A DNA stretch of 14,438 nucleotides. Origin: an uncultured Clostridium sp. Lineage in GTDB: Bacteria > Bacillota > Clostridia > TANB77 > CAG-508. Every line of letters begins with the position of its first letter. Positions within the stretch are counted from its first letter, which is position 1. Location: the NCBI GenBank assembly GCA_958438515.1, contig CAUBRZ010000027.1, forward strand, positions 1 through 14,438, in the 5' to 3' direction. The translations under genes and the position numbers were made by a program. The notes under the pieces were generated by a model that saw only the letters and a list, made by a program, of their open reading frames with translations, did no database searches and had not been told where the DNA came from. Shown piece after piece: positions 1-7,324 of the stretch.

Positions 1-18
1 TTTTTTACACTTTTCCAT
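1..18 (-). CDS. Possible first six codons of a gene leaving the left edge
   Basis: On the minus strand an ATG at 18-16 is followed by five open codons (MEKCKK) up to the window edge. A purine-rich stretch AGAGAGG lies about ten bases upstream and could be its ribosome binding site, and a TATAAT-like hexamer lies further upstream near 71-76. Nothing about function can be said from six codons, and the call rests only on the start context. Confidence 0.25.
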
Positions 19-336
19 ATCTACTTCTACCTCTCTTCTATTGTTTATTGATATGTTAAAGTGAATCCAATTATAATTTACTATTTTATTATTTTATGTT
101 TTTTTAAATTAGCTTTCGCAATGATTTTATTTTAAAAATTATTATTATTCTTCTCTTATGATTAAATTTTAGTTTTATTAAAGTTATATTTATCATTTAA
201 TATTTATTTTTATAATTATAAAATTTTTGATTATTAAAAAATATTTGTAACTTTTACAATTTTTTCTTTTTTTCCCCTACCTTCTTAAAAATTAGTAATT
301 TTACTTAAATTATAAACAACAAGCTATATGCCTAAA
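19..336. other. AT-rich stretch without a recognisable gene
   Basis: This stretch is almost entirely A and T with stops in all frames. I see no RNA gene, no convincing hairpin and no conserved peptide in it. It probably holds the leader and promoter of whatever gene leaves the left edge, and the decayed downstream part of the recombinase fragment at 337-591. Confidence 0.5.
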
Positions 337-591
337 TCATAAAAAACGCTTAAAAACGATTCTCATAAGTCTTTTTTCAACTAATTTTATTGGTATTTCT
401 TTAAATATTTCAATTGTAAAATCTTTATATGCATCTTCATTTTTTGTCATAATTAAATATCTAAAAAATATTCTAATATCGTTGTAAATTTCATTTACAG
501 TTGTTTCTGCATATAATGAAATATATCTTATATATTTTAGATAAAAATTCAAACAATCTGGTTTTTTATCTTGTGATGATAAAAAAGACAT
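337..591 (-). pseudogene. Truncated Xer-type tyrosine recombinase, N-terminal fragment
   Basis: The 84-codon frame from ATG 591 resembles the N-terminal SAM-like core-binding domain of Xer/phage-type tyrosine recombinases. It has the pattern 'LNFYLKYIRYISLYAETTVN' followed by 'IRIFFRYL' and then 'EIPIKLVEK', the point where full-length family members continue into the DNA-binding helices. Here the frame runs a few more residues to a stop, and the catalytic domain with its Arg-His-Arg-Tyr residues is not found in any frame down to position 1. An in-frame TTG at 603 is possible, but it sits inside the hairpin at 601-652 and has no ribosome binding site. I read this as the decayed remnant of a recombinase gene; expression is doubtful. 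Confidence 0.55.
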
Positions 592-600
592 ATAATAAAA

Positions 601-652
601 CAAAGATGCAAATGTGTGAATATAGAGCTATATTCTATGATTTGCATCTTTG
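601..652 (-). terminator. Long hairpin, probable terminator of the sigma/ABC operon
   Basis: Perfect 13-base arms at 601-613 and 640-652 enclose a second, inner stem with 7-base arms (617-623 and 628-634) and a four-base loop. Read on the minus strand the structure is followed by TTTTATTATAT. It lies about 50 bases past the last gene of the operon that runs from 4290 to 703, so a terminator for that operon is the simplest reading. The two-tier stem is longer than needed for termination. Confidence 0.55.
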
Positions 653-702
653 ACAATAGTATTATAATATTTAAGAACGACTATAGTTTCTTAAACTTTC
701 AG

Positions 703-861
703 CTAAAACACTTGAATTGAACAGAATAAACCTAATTTTCCTAATTGTCTTATTATATTTTTTCTTTTCTTTCTTAAAATCAGTAGAATCGGTAAATATA
801 ATATAGTAATAATTATTATAAAAATAATTGCTAGTCTAGTATATGCCTCAATTCTATGCAT
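703..861 (-). CDS. Small single-span membrane protein (52 aa) after the ABC permease
   Basis: The frame runs from ATG 861 to TAG at 705-703. The start has a very good ribosome binding site, AAGGAG, seven bases upstream, which is the main support for a real gene this short. The protein has a short N-terminus, one strongly hydrophobic segment at about residues 10-30 rich in Ile and Leu ('IIFIIIITILYLPILLIL'), and then a very basic stretch (RKKRKN), as expected for a membrane anchor with a cytoplasmic positive flank. It begins 34 bases after the permease stop and lies before the putative terminator at 601-652, so it is probably the last gene of the sigma/ABC operon. No family recognised. It may be a small accessory subunit or regulator of the transporter, which is inference from position only. 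Confidence 0.6.
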   Translation of the reverse strand: MHRIEAYTRLAIIFIIIITILYLPILLILRKKRKNIIRQLGKLGLFCSIQVF

Positions 862-895
862 AATTTTCTCCTTAAATAAAATTTAATTTTATTAC

Positions 896-2137
896 TTATT
901 CTACCTGATGTTTACTATATGTTTTCTTTGCACAAATTAATGCTATAACCATCATAAAAATATAAGTAATTATAGTCATCATAGGTAAATCAATAACAAT
1001 ATTTCCTAACTTATATGATACCATTTGAGAAAAGTTTGAATAAATTGCATTATATGGCATTAAGAATAATATTTTATTTAATATTCCAAAAGCTGACTTT
1101 ATGCTCAAAAATACTGGTAACATAATAATAGCAATATCTATTACTAATACTGTCATAGGATTTTTCAGTTTAGATGACAAGAATAATGTTAATCCCACCA
1201 TACCAAACAATACTGTATATGAAATCACTATATTATATAAAAGTGACTGGAAGAATGTTAGTGCGTATGGACTTAATATGTTAGAAATTTGTATTGGTAA
1301 ATTTCCTCCATCTGTACCAAACATTAAGAATATTGTTCCTATTGCAAATATTAAATATATTGTAAATACTAATGTTGCAAATATATAAGATGCGATTATT
1401 TTCGCAGTTACACCTTTACTTTTTCCATACTTTGTGGTTAATAATATTTTATCTGTACCATTTTGATACTCTCCTGCAAAAACAGATGCTAAACATATAC
1501 ATATAGCAATTACTCCAAATATAAGTAATTCATAAGTGCTATACAAATTAGAATATCCATCATAAAAATCATATTCAAATGGTGTTTTTGTGTTATTAGA
1601 CTTCTCTAACCAATATTCTTTTTCTTGAGGTGTATATTTTTTTCCATCATAACTTTGATTTAATTCTTCTTCTATTCTTTGTTGTCTTGTTTCATAAAAA
1701 TCTTTCTGTTCTTTTAAATTTAGATTAAATAATTCAGTTATATAGCTAGTATTATAATTTGCATATACACGGTTTATATTTGTTAATAAATCAAGTCTAT
1801 TATTTAAATATTTATTATAAATTTCAATACTAAAATCCTTTTCTCCATCACTATTTGTAATAAGATTATTTGGATCATTATGCAACTCTTGTAATTTTTC
1901 TATTTCTTTTATAATCTTTTCATTTGTTAAAGTTCCAGAAATCTCTTTCATTTGTTCTTTTCTAACACTAATAGCCTCTTTACCTTTATAAGATTTTCCA
2001 CTCTTATCTGTTGCTAGAAAATCTTTACCTGCCATAGAAAATAGTAATGTTATTAAAAACAAACAAACTATGATTACAATAATATTCATTTTTTTATTAA
2101 ATAATTTCTTTAATTCAAATTTCACTAATGTTCCCAT
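896..2137 (-). CDS. ABC-2 type transporter permease
   Basis: Membrane partner of the ATPase encoded just upstream, and likely to form an exporter in the cell membrane. One hydrophobic span near residues 15-37 is followed by a long polar, helical, probably extracytoplasmic domain of about 150 residues with many charged residues. Then come about five hydrophobic spans in the C-terminal half ('ELLIFGVIAICICLASVF', 'FATLVFTIYLIFAIGTIFLM' and others). The motif 'FAGEYQNGTDKILLTTKYGK' after the second span is the typical coupling region of ABC-2 permeases that work with single-domain ATPases. Two ATGs compete: the one at 2146 is directly abutted by AAAGGA, whereas the one at 2137 has it nine bases upstream, so 2137 is preferred (413 aa). 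Substrate unknown; family resemblance is to bacteriocin/lantibiotic-immunity and drug-type exporters. Confidence 0.88.
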   Translation of the reverse strand: MGTLVKFELKKLFNKKMNIIVIIVCLFLITLLFSMAGKDFLATDKSGKSYKGKEAISVRKEQMKEISGTLTNEKIIKEIEKLQELHNDPNNLITNSDGEKDFSIEIYNKYLNNRLDLLTNINRVYANYNTSYITELFNLNLKEQKDFYETRQQRIEEELNQSYDGKKYTPQEKEYWLEKSNNTKTPFEYDFYDGYSNLYSTYELLIFGVIAICICLASVFAGEYQNGTDKILLTTKYGKSKGVTAKIIASYIFATLVFTIYLIFAIGTIFLMFGTDGGNLPIQISNILSPYALTFFQSLLYNIVISYTVLFGMVGLTLFLSSKLKNPMTVLVIDIAIIMLPVFLSIKSAFGILNKILFLMPYNAIYSNFSQMVSYKLGNIVIDLPMMTIITYIFMMVIALICAKKTYSKHQVE

Positions 2138-2157
2138 ATTGTTCATTCCTTTCTTTT

Positions 2158-3030
2158 CTATTTTTCATTATCTTGAAAATATGCTAAATATAAATCTTCT
2201 AAATTAGGTTCTATATTAACAGCATTCACAGTTGGTTTTTGCCTACTTACAATTCTTAATTCTGTTGTATTATTTTCTTGATGAATATTAATAATACAAT
2301 ATTTATGATTCAGCATTTCTACTTCTTTTTTATCATAAGCAACACATTTCCATACACTGCCTCTTAAATCTTGTAAAAGTTCTTCTGGCGTTCCTGTTAA
2401 TATCTTTTTACCTGCTTTCATCACAATAATTTCATCTGCAATAAATTCAATATCTGATACAATATGAGTTGATAATATTACAATTTTATCTTGTGAAAAA
2501 CTACTAATTAAGTTTCTAAACTTTACCCTTTCTTTTGGGTCTAGTCCTGCTGTTGGCTCATCTAAAATTAGAATCTTTGGGTTATTTAACATTGCTTGTG
2601 CAATTCCTAATCTTTGTTTCATTCCTCCAGAAAATGTCTTTACTTTTTGTTTTTTTTCATTTTCCAAATTAACTATTTGTAATAACTCATTCACTCTCAT
2701 TTCAGCCTTTTCTTTTGATAATCCCTTTAATGCAGCAATATACATTAAAAAATCATAAGCTGTAAAATCTGGATAGTATCCAAAATCTTGTGGTAAATAA
2801 CCAAGAACTTGTCTGTAATCCTCCCCTAGTTTTTTTATATCTGTTCCATTATATTTAATTTGACCAGAAGTTGGATTTTGAATATCACATATCATTCTCA
2901 TAAGTGTTGTTTTTCCTGCTCCATTTGCACCAAGTAATCCATAAACTCCTGGTTTTAGTTTTATAGAAACTCTATCCACTGCAATTTTATTTTTATATTG
3001 TTTTGTTAGCCTATCTATTGCAAGTTCCAT
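2158..3030 (-). CDS. ABC transporter ATP-binding protein
   Basis: Nucleotide-binding subunit of the exporter whose permease follows 11 bases downstream. All the ATPase motifs are visible in order: Walker A GANGAGKT at residues 34-41, Q-loop glutamine at 81 (LPQDF), signature FSGGM at 133-137 followed by KQRLG, Walker B ILILDEPT at 153-160 with D-loop AGLD, and H-loop histidine in STHIV at 187-191. The C-terminal ~70 residues form the variable extension common in ABC-2 ATPases of the drug/immunity type. The start at 3030 overlaps the end of the preceding gene by 16 bases and has GAGGAGG ten bases upstream inside that gene, so translation is probably coupled. All motifs are intact and the gene looks functional. 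Confidence 0.95.
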   Translation of the reverse strand: MELAIDRLTKQYKNKIAVDRVSIKLKPGVYGLLGANGAGKTTLMRMICDIQNPTSGQIKYNGTDIKKLGEDYRQVLGYLPQDFGYYPDFTAYDFLMYIAALKGLSKEKAEMRVNELLQIVNLENEKKQKVKTFSGGMKQRLGIAQAMLNNPKILILDEPTAGLDPKERVKFRNLISSFSQDKIVILSTHIVSDIEFIADEIIVMKAGKKILTGTPEELLQDLRGSVWKCVAYDKKEVEMLNHKYCIINIHQENNTTELRIVSRQKPTVNAVNIEPNLEDLYLAYFQDNEK

Positions 3031-3758
3031 ATATAATCATCCTCCTCTTCATAAAATTGATAAACAGCTTTTATAAAATAAAATACTGTTATAATTAATA
3101 AACCTAACCATACTAAAACACTTGAAGTTTCATAAACACTAGGAAACTTTATATTAATTTTAAATAAAATCGCATTGATTAATAACATTATCGTCATATT
3201 TACAATGTCGTTTGACTTATTTTTTAATAAACGCATTGTTAAAATGTTAGCAACATTGGTTATCATAAATGGCACTAAAAGATAAAGAATTAATACATAA
3301 CTTTCCTGTTCAAAATGAGTTCCAGTCATAACTGCAAATATTGTCATTATACATAAATTAATAAATGTATTAATTATTAATTTAATTGAAATCGATTCTT
3401 TTAAGTCCATTTTACAACTCATTTCAATTTCATACATATTATATTTAAAACTTTTCTCTAACTCCATTATTTGAAGAAATGCTAATATTGGCATTACAAG
3501 TGATAAAATTAGCCTTGTTTTCTCAAAATTCATAGTTTTTATAACTAATATTCCTACCAATAATAGAATAAATTGGAAAAGAAAAGTAATTTTACTCATA
3601 AAAGGAATATATCTTTTTATCTTTTCAAAATAGCTTTCCTTTACTGTTATTTCTGTATTTGCTATTTTCATTTTTAATATTTCTATTGATTGCCTTTTTT
3701 TATTTTCATCTATACTTGGCAATTCTCTTTTGTTTAAAATTTCTCTCCACTTATCCAT
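3015..3758 (-). CDS. Six-span membrane protein, putative anti-sigma factor
   Basis: The 247-residue product has a cytoplasmic N-terminal segment of about 50 charged residues and then six hydrophobic spans at roughly 55-73, 82-98, 125-144, 153-172, 184-199 and 211-233. It ends in an acidic tail (EEEDD). I do not recognise a named domain and see no zinc-finger HxxxCxxC motif typical of ZAS anti-sigma factors. It begins four bases after the ECF sigma gene, with AAAGGAGG inside the sigma 3' end, and overlaps the ATPase gene. A membrane protein coupled this tightly to an ECF sigma factor is very often its anti-sigma, which is the basis of the call. It could instead be an extra transporter subunit. 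Confidence 0.6.
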   Translation of the reverse strand: MDKWREILNKRELPSIDENKKRQSIEILKMKIANTEITVKESYFEKIKRYIPFMSKITFLFQFILLLVGILVIKTMNFEKTRLILSLVMPILAFLQIMELEKSFKYNMYEIEMSCKMDLKESISIKLIINTFINLCIMTIFAVMTGTHFEQESYVLILYLLVPFMITNVANILTMRLLKNKSNDIVNMTIMLLINAILFKINIKFPSVYETSSVLVWLGLLIITVFYFIKAVYQFYEEEDDYIWNLQ

Positions 3759-3762
3759 CTAA

Positions 3763-4290
3763 TTAAAAGTCCTCCTTTCCTAAATACCTACTCAATTTTT
3801 CTATTCCCTGCTTTAGTCTTGATTTAATGGTAGGTACTTTTTCATCAAGTATTTTAGATATATCTTTAATTTTCAAATCTTCATAATACTTCAAAATAAT
3901 TACTTCTTTTTGTTTTTCTGGTAGCTCTTTTAATGCTTTATCAATTGAATTTTTTTGTTCTATTCTTGATAATTCATTAGAATCATTTTCTTTATAAGTT
4001 TGATTATCATCTAATTCTTCTAACTCCACTTTATTCTCGTCAAAATAAGTGTTACATACATTCATTGCTATTGTAATTAAATAACTTTTAAATTTTCCTC
4101 TATGTTTATAAGTTCCTATATATTTAATCAATTTCAAGAATGTTTCCTGTGTTAAATCATAAGAAAGTGAGCTATTTCCTGTTTTATAATAACAAAATCT
4201 ATAAATATCATCATAATATTTCTCAATTAATATCTCTAATAATTCTTTATTTCCGTGCTGTATTTTATAGATTAATTCTTTATCTTCCAA
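3763..4290 (-). CDS. ECF-type RNA polymerase sigma factor
   Basis: Sigma-70 family, extracytoplasmic-function group, 175 aa, which is a normal length. Region 2 covers about residues 15-85, with the core-binding motif 'DLTQETFLKL' (45-54) and 'FKSYLITIAMNVCNTY'. After an acidic linker, region 4 starts at 'LPEKQKEVIILKYYEDL' (123-139) and carries the helix-turn-helix 'KIKDISKILDEKVPTIKSRL' that contacts the -35 element. The start codon is TTG at 4290, chosen because GGAGG lies seven bases upstream and no ATG fits. It heads the operon sigma, putative anti-sigma, ABC ATPase, ABC permease, small membrane protein. That order resembles the B. subtilis sigY-yxlCDEFG operon, so autoregulated expression of an exporter under envelope stress is a reasonable inference. 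Confidence 0.93.
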   Translation of the reverse strand: MEDKELIYKIQHGNKELLEILIEKYYDDIYRFCYYKTGNSSLSYDLTQETFLKLIKYIGTYKHRGKFKSYLITIAMNVCNTYFDENKVELEELDDNQTYKENDSNELSRIEQKNSIDKALKELPEKQKEVIILKYYEDLKIKDISKILDEKVPTIKSRLKQGIEKLSRYLGKEDF

Positions 4291-4492
4291 GTAAATACCT
4301 CCTTTCTTTCTTTTATAAACTAGCTTACATATAATATAACCTAAAAAAATATAAAAAAGATTTAAAATTTTATTAAATTTTAAAATTTTTTCATTTTAAT
4401 GTTTTATTAATTATAAATTAAATATATATTTTTGTATAATGATTGATTTTGTGCAATGTTATATATACTAATAATCTATTTCCCCTTAAAAT
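4291..4492 (-). promoter_or_regulatory. Leader and upstream region of the sigma operon
   Basis: About 200 bases of extremely AT-rich DNA separate the sigma start from the terminator at 4493-4540. The promoter of the operon must lie here. A TTATATTATAT stretch near 4330-4340 could be a -10 region, but I see no matching -35 hexamer and no clear ECF-type AAC/CGT promoter, so no site is placed. No riboswitch-like structure recognised. Confidence 0.35.
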
Positions 4493-4540
4493 AAAAAACA
4501 ACTTCTTATAATTACATCATAATATAAGAAGTTGTTTTTT
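4493..4540. terminator. Bidirectional intrinsic terminator
   Basis: Perfect 18-base arms at 4493-4510 (A6 then CAACTTCTTATA) and 4523-4540 enclose a 12-base loop. Because the outer six bases are A on one side and T on the other, the structure ends in a U-tract on either strand. It begins two bases past the stop of the 79-aa gene and is clearly its terminator. Confidence 0.92.
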
Positions 4541-4542
4541 CA

Positions 4543-4782
4543 TTAACGTTTTTCTTCTTTTGAAACAGCTTTTCTTAGTTTTATGATTTCCTCCACATTA
4601 ATAAAACCTGTTTCTTTAGAACCGAATTTCTTAACTCCTGGACAGAGTTCTTCTGCAAGTTCTATTAATTTCTTGCAGTTTTCCCGACCACATACTCTAA
4701 TGCTGTTGTCAGGGTTGAAGACCGTTTCATAACATTTTAAAAATTCTTGTTTAAGTGTTTCTCTTCTTTCTGATTGTGTCAT
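4543..4782 (-). CDS. Hypothetical 79-aa charged protein with two-cysteine motif
   Basis: I do not recognise this family. The protein is charged and helical, with a pattern 'RVCGRENCKKLIELAEELCP' at about 29-48 and a conserved-looking 'GFINVEEI' near 60-67. The Cys-x4-Cys pair plus a third cysteine could bind a metal, but this is unproven. AAAAAGGAGGAGG lies upstream of ATG 4782. It has its own promoter at 4852-4880 and its own terminator, so it is a monocistronic unit. Codon use is less AT-biased than in neighbours (GTC TTC AAC CCT GAC AAC AGC, and CGG at 4686-4684), suggesting a different history. The CGG must be read in frame here because a +1 shift would soon meet a stop. Confidence 0.75.
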   Translation of the reverse strand: MTQSERRETLKQEFLKCYETVFNPDNSIRVCGRENCKKLIELAEELCPGVKKFGSKETGFINVEEIIKLRKAVSKEEKR

Positions 4783-4800
4783 TTGACTGCCTCCTCCTTT

Positions 4801-4824
4801 TTCTTTTTTAAATTTAAAAAAGAA
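4801..4824. repeat. 24-bp perfect palindrome between rho terminator and 79-aa gene
   Basis: Positions 4801-4824 form a perfect palindrome (TTCTTTTTTAAA and its complement). On the minus strand one half is the U-tract of the rho terminator and the other half leads straight into the ribosome binding site of the 79-aa gene. It could be a by-product of base composition, an operator, or an mRNA structure that occludes the binding site. Confidence 0.5.
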
Positions 4825-4851
4825 AATCCTACTAGATATTCTAGTAGGATT
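4825..4851 (-). terminator. Intrinsic terminator of rho, overlapping the next transcription start
   Basis: Perfect 11-base arms at 4825-4835 and 4841-4851 (AATCCTACTAG / CTAGTAGGATT) with a five-base loop, followed on the minus strand by TTTTCTTTTTT. It lies 33 bases past the rho stop. It directly follows the -10 box at 4852-4857, so the inverted repeat also covers the predicted start of the next transcript and could double as an operator. Confidence 0.82.
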
Positions 4852-4880
4852 ATTATAACATGTATATCAATATTCTTCAA
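4852..4880 (-). promoter_or_regulatory. SigA-type promoter of the 79-aa gene
   Basis: On the minus strand TTGAAG (4880-4875) and TATAAT (4857-4852) are separated by exactly 17 bases, with an extended -10 TG at the right place (TGTTATAAT). The predicted start is near 4845, inside the inverted repeat at 4825-4851. Confidence 0.75.
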
Positions 4881-4883
4881 TGT

Positions 4884-6258
4884 TTATTTAAACTTTTGTA
4901 AATAATTGTCCATTTTTTCAATAAATTCAATATTATTTTTTGTTTGAGTCATCTGACTTATAACTTGTTCTGTAACATCTGCAACAGGCATACTATTCAT
5001 AGCTTTTCTTAATGCAAATACTGTTTCTTTTTCTTGTTTTGTTAATAATAAATCTTCCCTTCTCGTACCAGATTTATTAATATCAATCGCTGGAAAAATA
5101 CGTCTTTCTGATAATTTTCTATCTAAATGAACTTCCATATTTCCAGTTCCTTTAAATTCTTCAAATATAACGTCATCCATTCTACTACCTGTATCTATTA
5201 AGGCCGTAGCTAAAATTGTTAAACTTCCACCATTTTCTATATTTCTAGCAGCTCCAAAAAACTTTTTAGGCTTGTGTAATGCTGCTGGATCAATACCACC
5301 AGATAGTGTTCTTCCTGAAGATGGAATAACTAAATTATATGCCCTTGTAAGTCTTGTTATACTATCTAAAAGAATAACTACATCTTTTCCTTGCTCAATT
5401 AATCGTTTAGCTCTTTCTAGTACCATTTCAGCAACCTTTACATGATGTTCGGGTAATTCATCAAATGTTGAATGTATAACTTGACCTTTAATTGAACGTT
5501 TCATGTCTGTAACTTCTTCTGGTCTTTCATCTATTAGTAATACAATTAATTCAACTTCTGGATTGTTTAGACTAATACTATTTGCAACTTTTTTTAATAG
5601 TGTTGTTTTTCCAACTTTTGGTGGTGCAACAATCATTCCTCTTTGCCCTTTCCCTATTGGACACATTAAATCTATAATTCTTGTTGCATAATCATTTGAA
5701 AGTGTTTCTAATTTTAATCTTTCATTTGGATATATAGGAATTAATTCATCAAATCTTTTTCTTTTCATTGCCTTTTCAGGATGTTCTCCATTTACTTCTC
5801 CTACGAAAATCAATGATGGAAATTTCTCTCCTTCTCTATATCTAGAAATACCTTTTATAATATCTCCTGTATCTAATCTAAATCTTCTAATTTGAACCAT
5901 AGATATATAGACATCTTTATCACTAGATAAATAATTTTCTCCTCTTAAAAAACCGATAACCATCTGGTAAAATATCAAGAATTCCTTCTACTATTTCATC
6001 ATTTTCATTTGTTAGTTTATAATCAACGATAGGTTCACCATTTTCATCATAATGTTTCTCAGTAATTTCCTTTTCTTCTATTTCCATTGTTTCAGGTTCT
6101 ATAATCTCTTCTTTCATTTTAGTGTTTTCATCAATATTTAAAATCTGCTTTAATACTATAATTAATTCATCTTTTTTTAATTTTGAAATATTTTTTATGT
6201 TATTTTCTTTAGCTAATTCTTTTAACTCTGCTAATGTCAATTCATTTAAATTTATCAT
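4884..6258 (-). CDS. rho: Transcription termination factor Rho, needs one +1 frameshift
   Basis: Hexameric RNA-dependent ATPase that ends transcription at Rho-dependent sites. ATG 6258 has AGGAGG five bases upstream. Residues 1-40 are the Rho N-terminal helical domain ('LTLAELKELAKE'), then an acidic linker, then the RNA-binding cold-shock domain starting 'EGILDILPDGY'. At residue 101 (TAT 5958-5956) one extra C (5955) precedes the conserved glycine GGT. Unshifted, translation reads CGG and stops ten codons later (TAG). With a +1 shift it continues 'GFLRGENYLSS' to a 457-aa protein, with Walker A APPKVGKT near 211-218, Walker B VVILLDS near 293-299 and the loop 'SGGIDPAALHKPK'. No other lesion is visible. 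The two frames overlap from 5978 to 5923 and could be mistaken for two genes. Whether the shift is decoded, a mutation or an assembly error cannot be told here. Confidence 0.92.
5952..5958 (-). other. rho: Putative +1 frameshift site in rho (TAT-C-GGT)
   Basis: Zero frame TAT CGG T; removing or skipping the C at 5955 gives TAT GGT, restoring the Rho motif DGYGFLRG. The CGG is an in-frame arginine codon that is almost absent from the other genes here. The same extra C before GGT occurs in the aspartokinase gene at 8853. Confidence 0.8.
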
Positions 6259-6347
6259 GAATACCTCCTATTCTTTATTTATTCATTCTCTATTTATTTA
6301 ATTTTTATTTATTCTTTTTGGGGAACTATCTACGAATTAATAATGTT

Positions 6348-6376
6348 ATTATAACATATTCTTCTATAATTTGAAA
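6348..6376 (-). promoter_or_regulatory. SigA-type promoter of rho
   Basis: On the minus strand TTTCAA (6376-6371) and TATAAT (6353-6348) lie 17 bases apart, with an extended -10 (TGTTATAAT). The predicted start leaves a leader of about 80 bases before the rho start. The leader is A-rich and contains repeated AATAAATA units, with no obvious structure. Confidence 0.75.
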
Positions 6377-6413
6377 CGTTTTTTACAAAAAAAGTAAAAA
6401 GTCATAATAAAAA

Positions 6414-6439
6414 GAATGTAATTTATTAATTTTACATTC
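6414..6439 (-). terminator. Intrinsic terminator overlapping the divIC stop
   Basis: Arms GAATGTAA at 6414-6421 and its complement at 6432-6439, with a ten-base loop, are followed on the minus strand by TTTTTATT. The upstream arm includes the divIC stop codon (6434-6432), so the hairpin forms across the end of the gene. Confidence 0.65.
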
Positions 6440-6707
6440 CTTTATCTACATAAATTCTTTCATTTGGATAATACATATCTAATTTTTCCCTTGCTGTTTG
6501 CTCAATAAACTCTAAAGAATTTACATCTTCTTTCTTTTTAGCAAGTTCTTCTTTATTTTCTTCTTCTTGTTCTATTTTTTGTGATAATTCTTTACTTTCA
6601 GTACTATACTGATTTAGGGATTTTTGCTGATTTATTAATGTTATAATAGCATAAATTCCTATTATGAGTATTAGTAGTTTTTTATAAATCTTTTTGTTTT
6701 TCTTCAT
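6432..6707 (-). CDS. divIC: Septum formation initiator, DivIC/FtsB family
   Basis: Small bitopic membrane protein of the divisome, working with FtsL and DivIB at the septum. The 91-residue product fits the family length: a short basic cytoplasmic end (KKNKKIYKK), one membrane span at about 11-25 ('LLILIIGIYAIITLI'), a coiled coil at about 26-60 rich in Gln, Glu and Lys, and the conserved C-terminal motif 'FIEQTAREKLDMYYPNERIY'. GGAGAG lies eight bases before ATG 6707. The order yabP-yabQ-divIC matches the conserved spore/division cluster of B. subtilis and Clostridia, which supports DivIC over other FtsB/FtsL relatives. Confidence 0.9.
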   Translation of the reverse strand: MKKNKKIYKKLLILIIGIYAIITLINQQKSLNQYSTESKELSQKIEQEEENKEELAKKKEDVNSLEFIEQTAREKLDMYYPNERIYVDKGM

Positions 6708-6797
6708 AAGTTAATCTCTCCAATTCTAATGTATAAATCCTTACGGATACCTATATAATATATTTCTACATAAATAATAAAAATCCTTCTTATTTTT

Positions 6798-7295
6798 TTA
6801 ATTTTTTACATTATTTTCGATTTTCTTGTTTTGTTTTGACAATTTTAACATATTTTTGAATAAATTTGTAGAATTTTTCCTAATATTAATAATGATAAAT
6901 GAAATAGGTTTGAACAATAACTTTCTTATTATTTTATATATGTATTTTAAAGGAGTAATTAGAATCTTAAATAAGCTCCCGATTATTCTTTTTAAAAAGT
7001 TAATTATTGCTACATTTATTTTTATTATATACTTACTAAATAATAACATATATGCAATTACACCAATTGCTATTCCTAAGAACATAAATAATCTGATTTC
7101 TCCATTATTAAATATAAAAATAGAATATAATATAACAATTCCTGTTAATATCCAAAATATAATATCTTCGATATAAGTTATAAAATCGCTTGTTCGAAAT
7201 GATCTTCTTAATATTCTGAAAAAATCAAATAAAATTCCTATAACAATGCCATTTAATATAAAAATAAAAAATAAGTATGCTTGATTTGTAACCAT
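6798..7295 (-). CDS. yabQ: Spore cortex biosynthesis protein YabQ
   Basis: Integral membrane protein of the YabQ family, needed in B. subtilis for spore cortex formation. The N-terminal two-thirds hold about four hydrophobic spans, beginning 'LFFIFILNGIVIGILFDFFR' with the family-typical 'DFFRILRR' directly after the first span. The C-terminal part is strongly basic and rich in Ile, Lys and Asn. ATG 7295 has AAGGGG about eleven bases upstream and lies 29 bases after the yabP stop, so the two are in one operon. At 165 aa it is a little shorter than some homologues, but nothing key seems missing. Confidence 0.85.
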   Translation of the reverse strand: MVTNQAYLFFIFILNGIVIGILFDFFRILRRSFRTSDFITYIEDIIFWILTGIVILYSIFIFNNGEIRLFMFLGIAIGVIAYMLLFSKYIIKINVAIINFLKRIIGSLFKILITPLKYIYKIIRKLLFKPISFIIINIRKNSTNLFKNMLKLSKQNKKIENNVKN

Positions 7296-7324
7296 TATCC
7301 ATTTCCCCTTAAAGCAGATAAATA

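Noticed and set aside
1101..1388. Plus-strand reading frames such as 1101-1388, 6826-7176 and 9696-9899
   Set aside because: They are antisense shadows of well-supported minus-strand genes and have no binding sites or recognisable products.
4884..6258. Two overlapping genes, a 111-aa protein and a 364-aa Rho starting at 5978
   Set aside because: The 111-aa frame contains the Rho N-terminus and the start of its cold-shock domain. The residues before GFLRG in the second frame match nothing and the start lacks a binding site.
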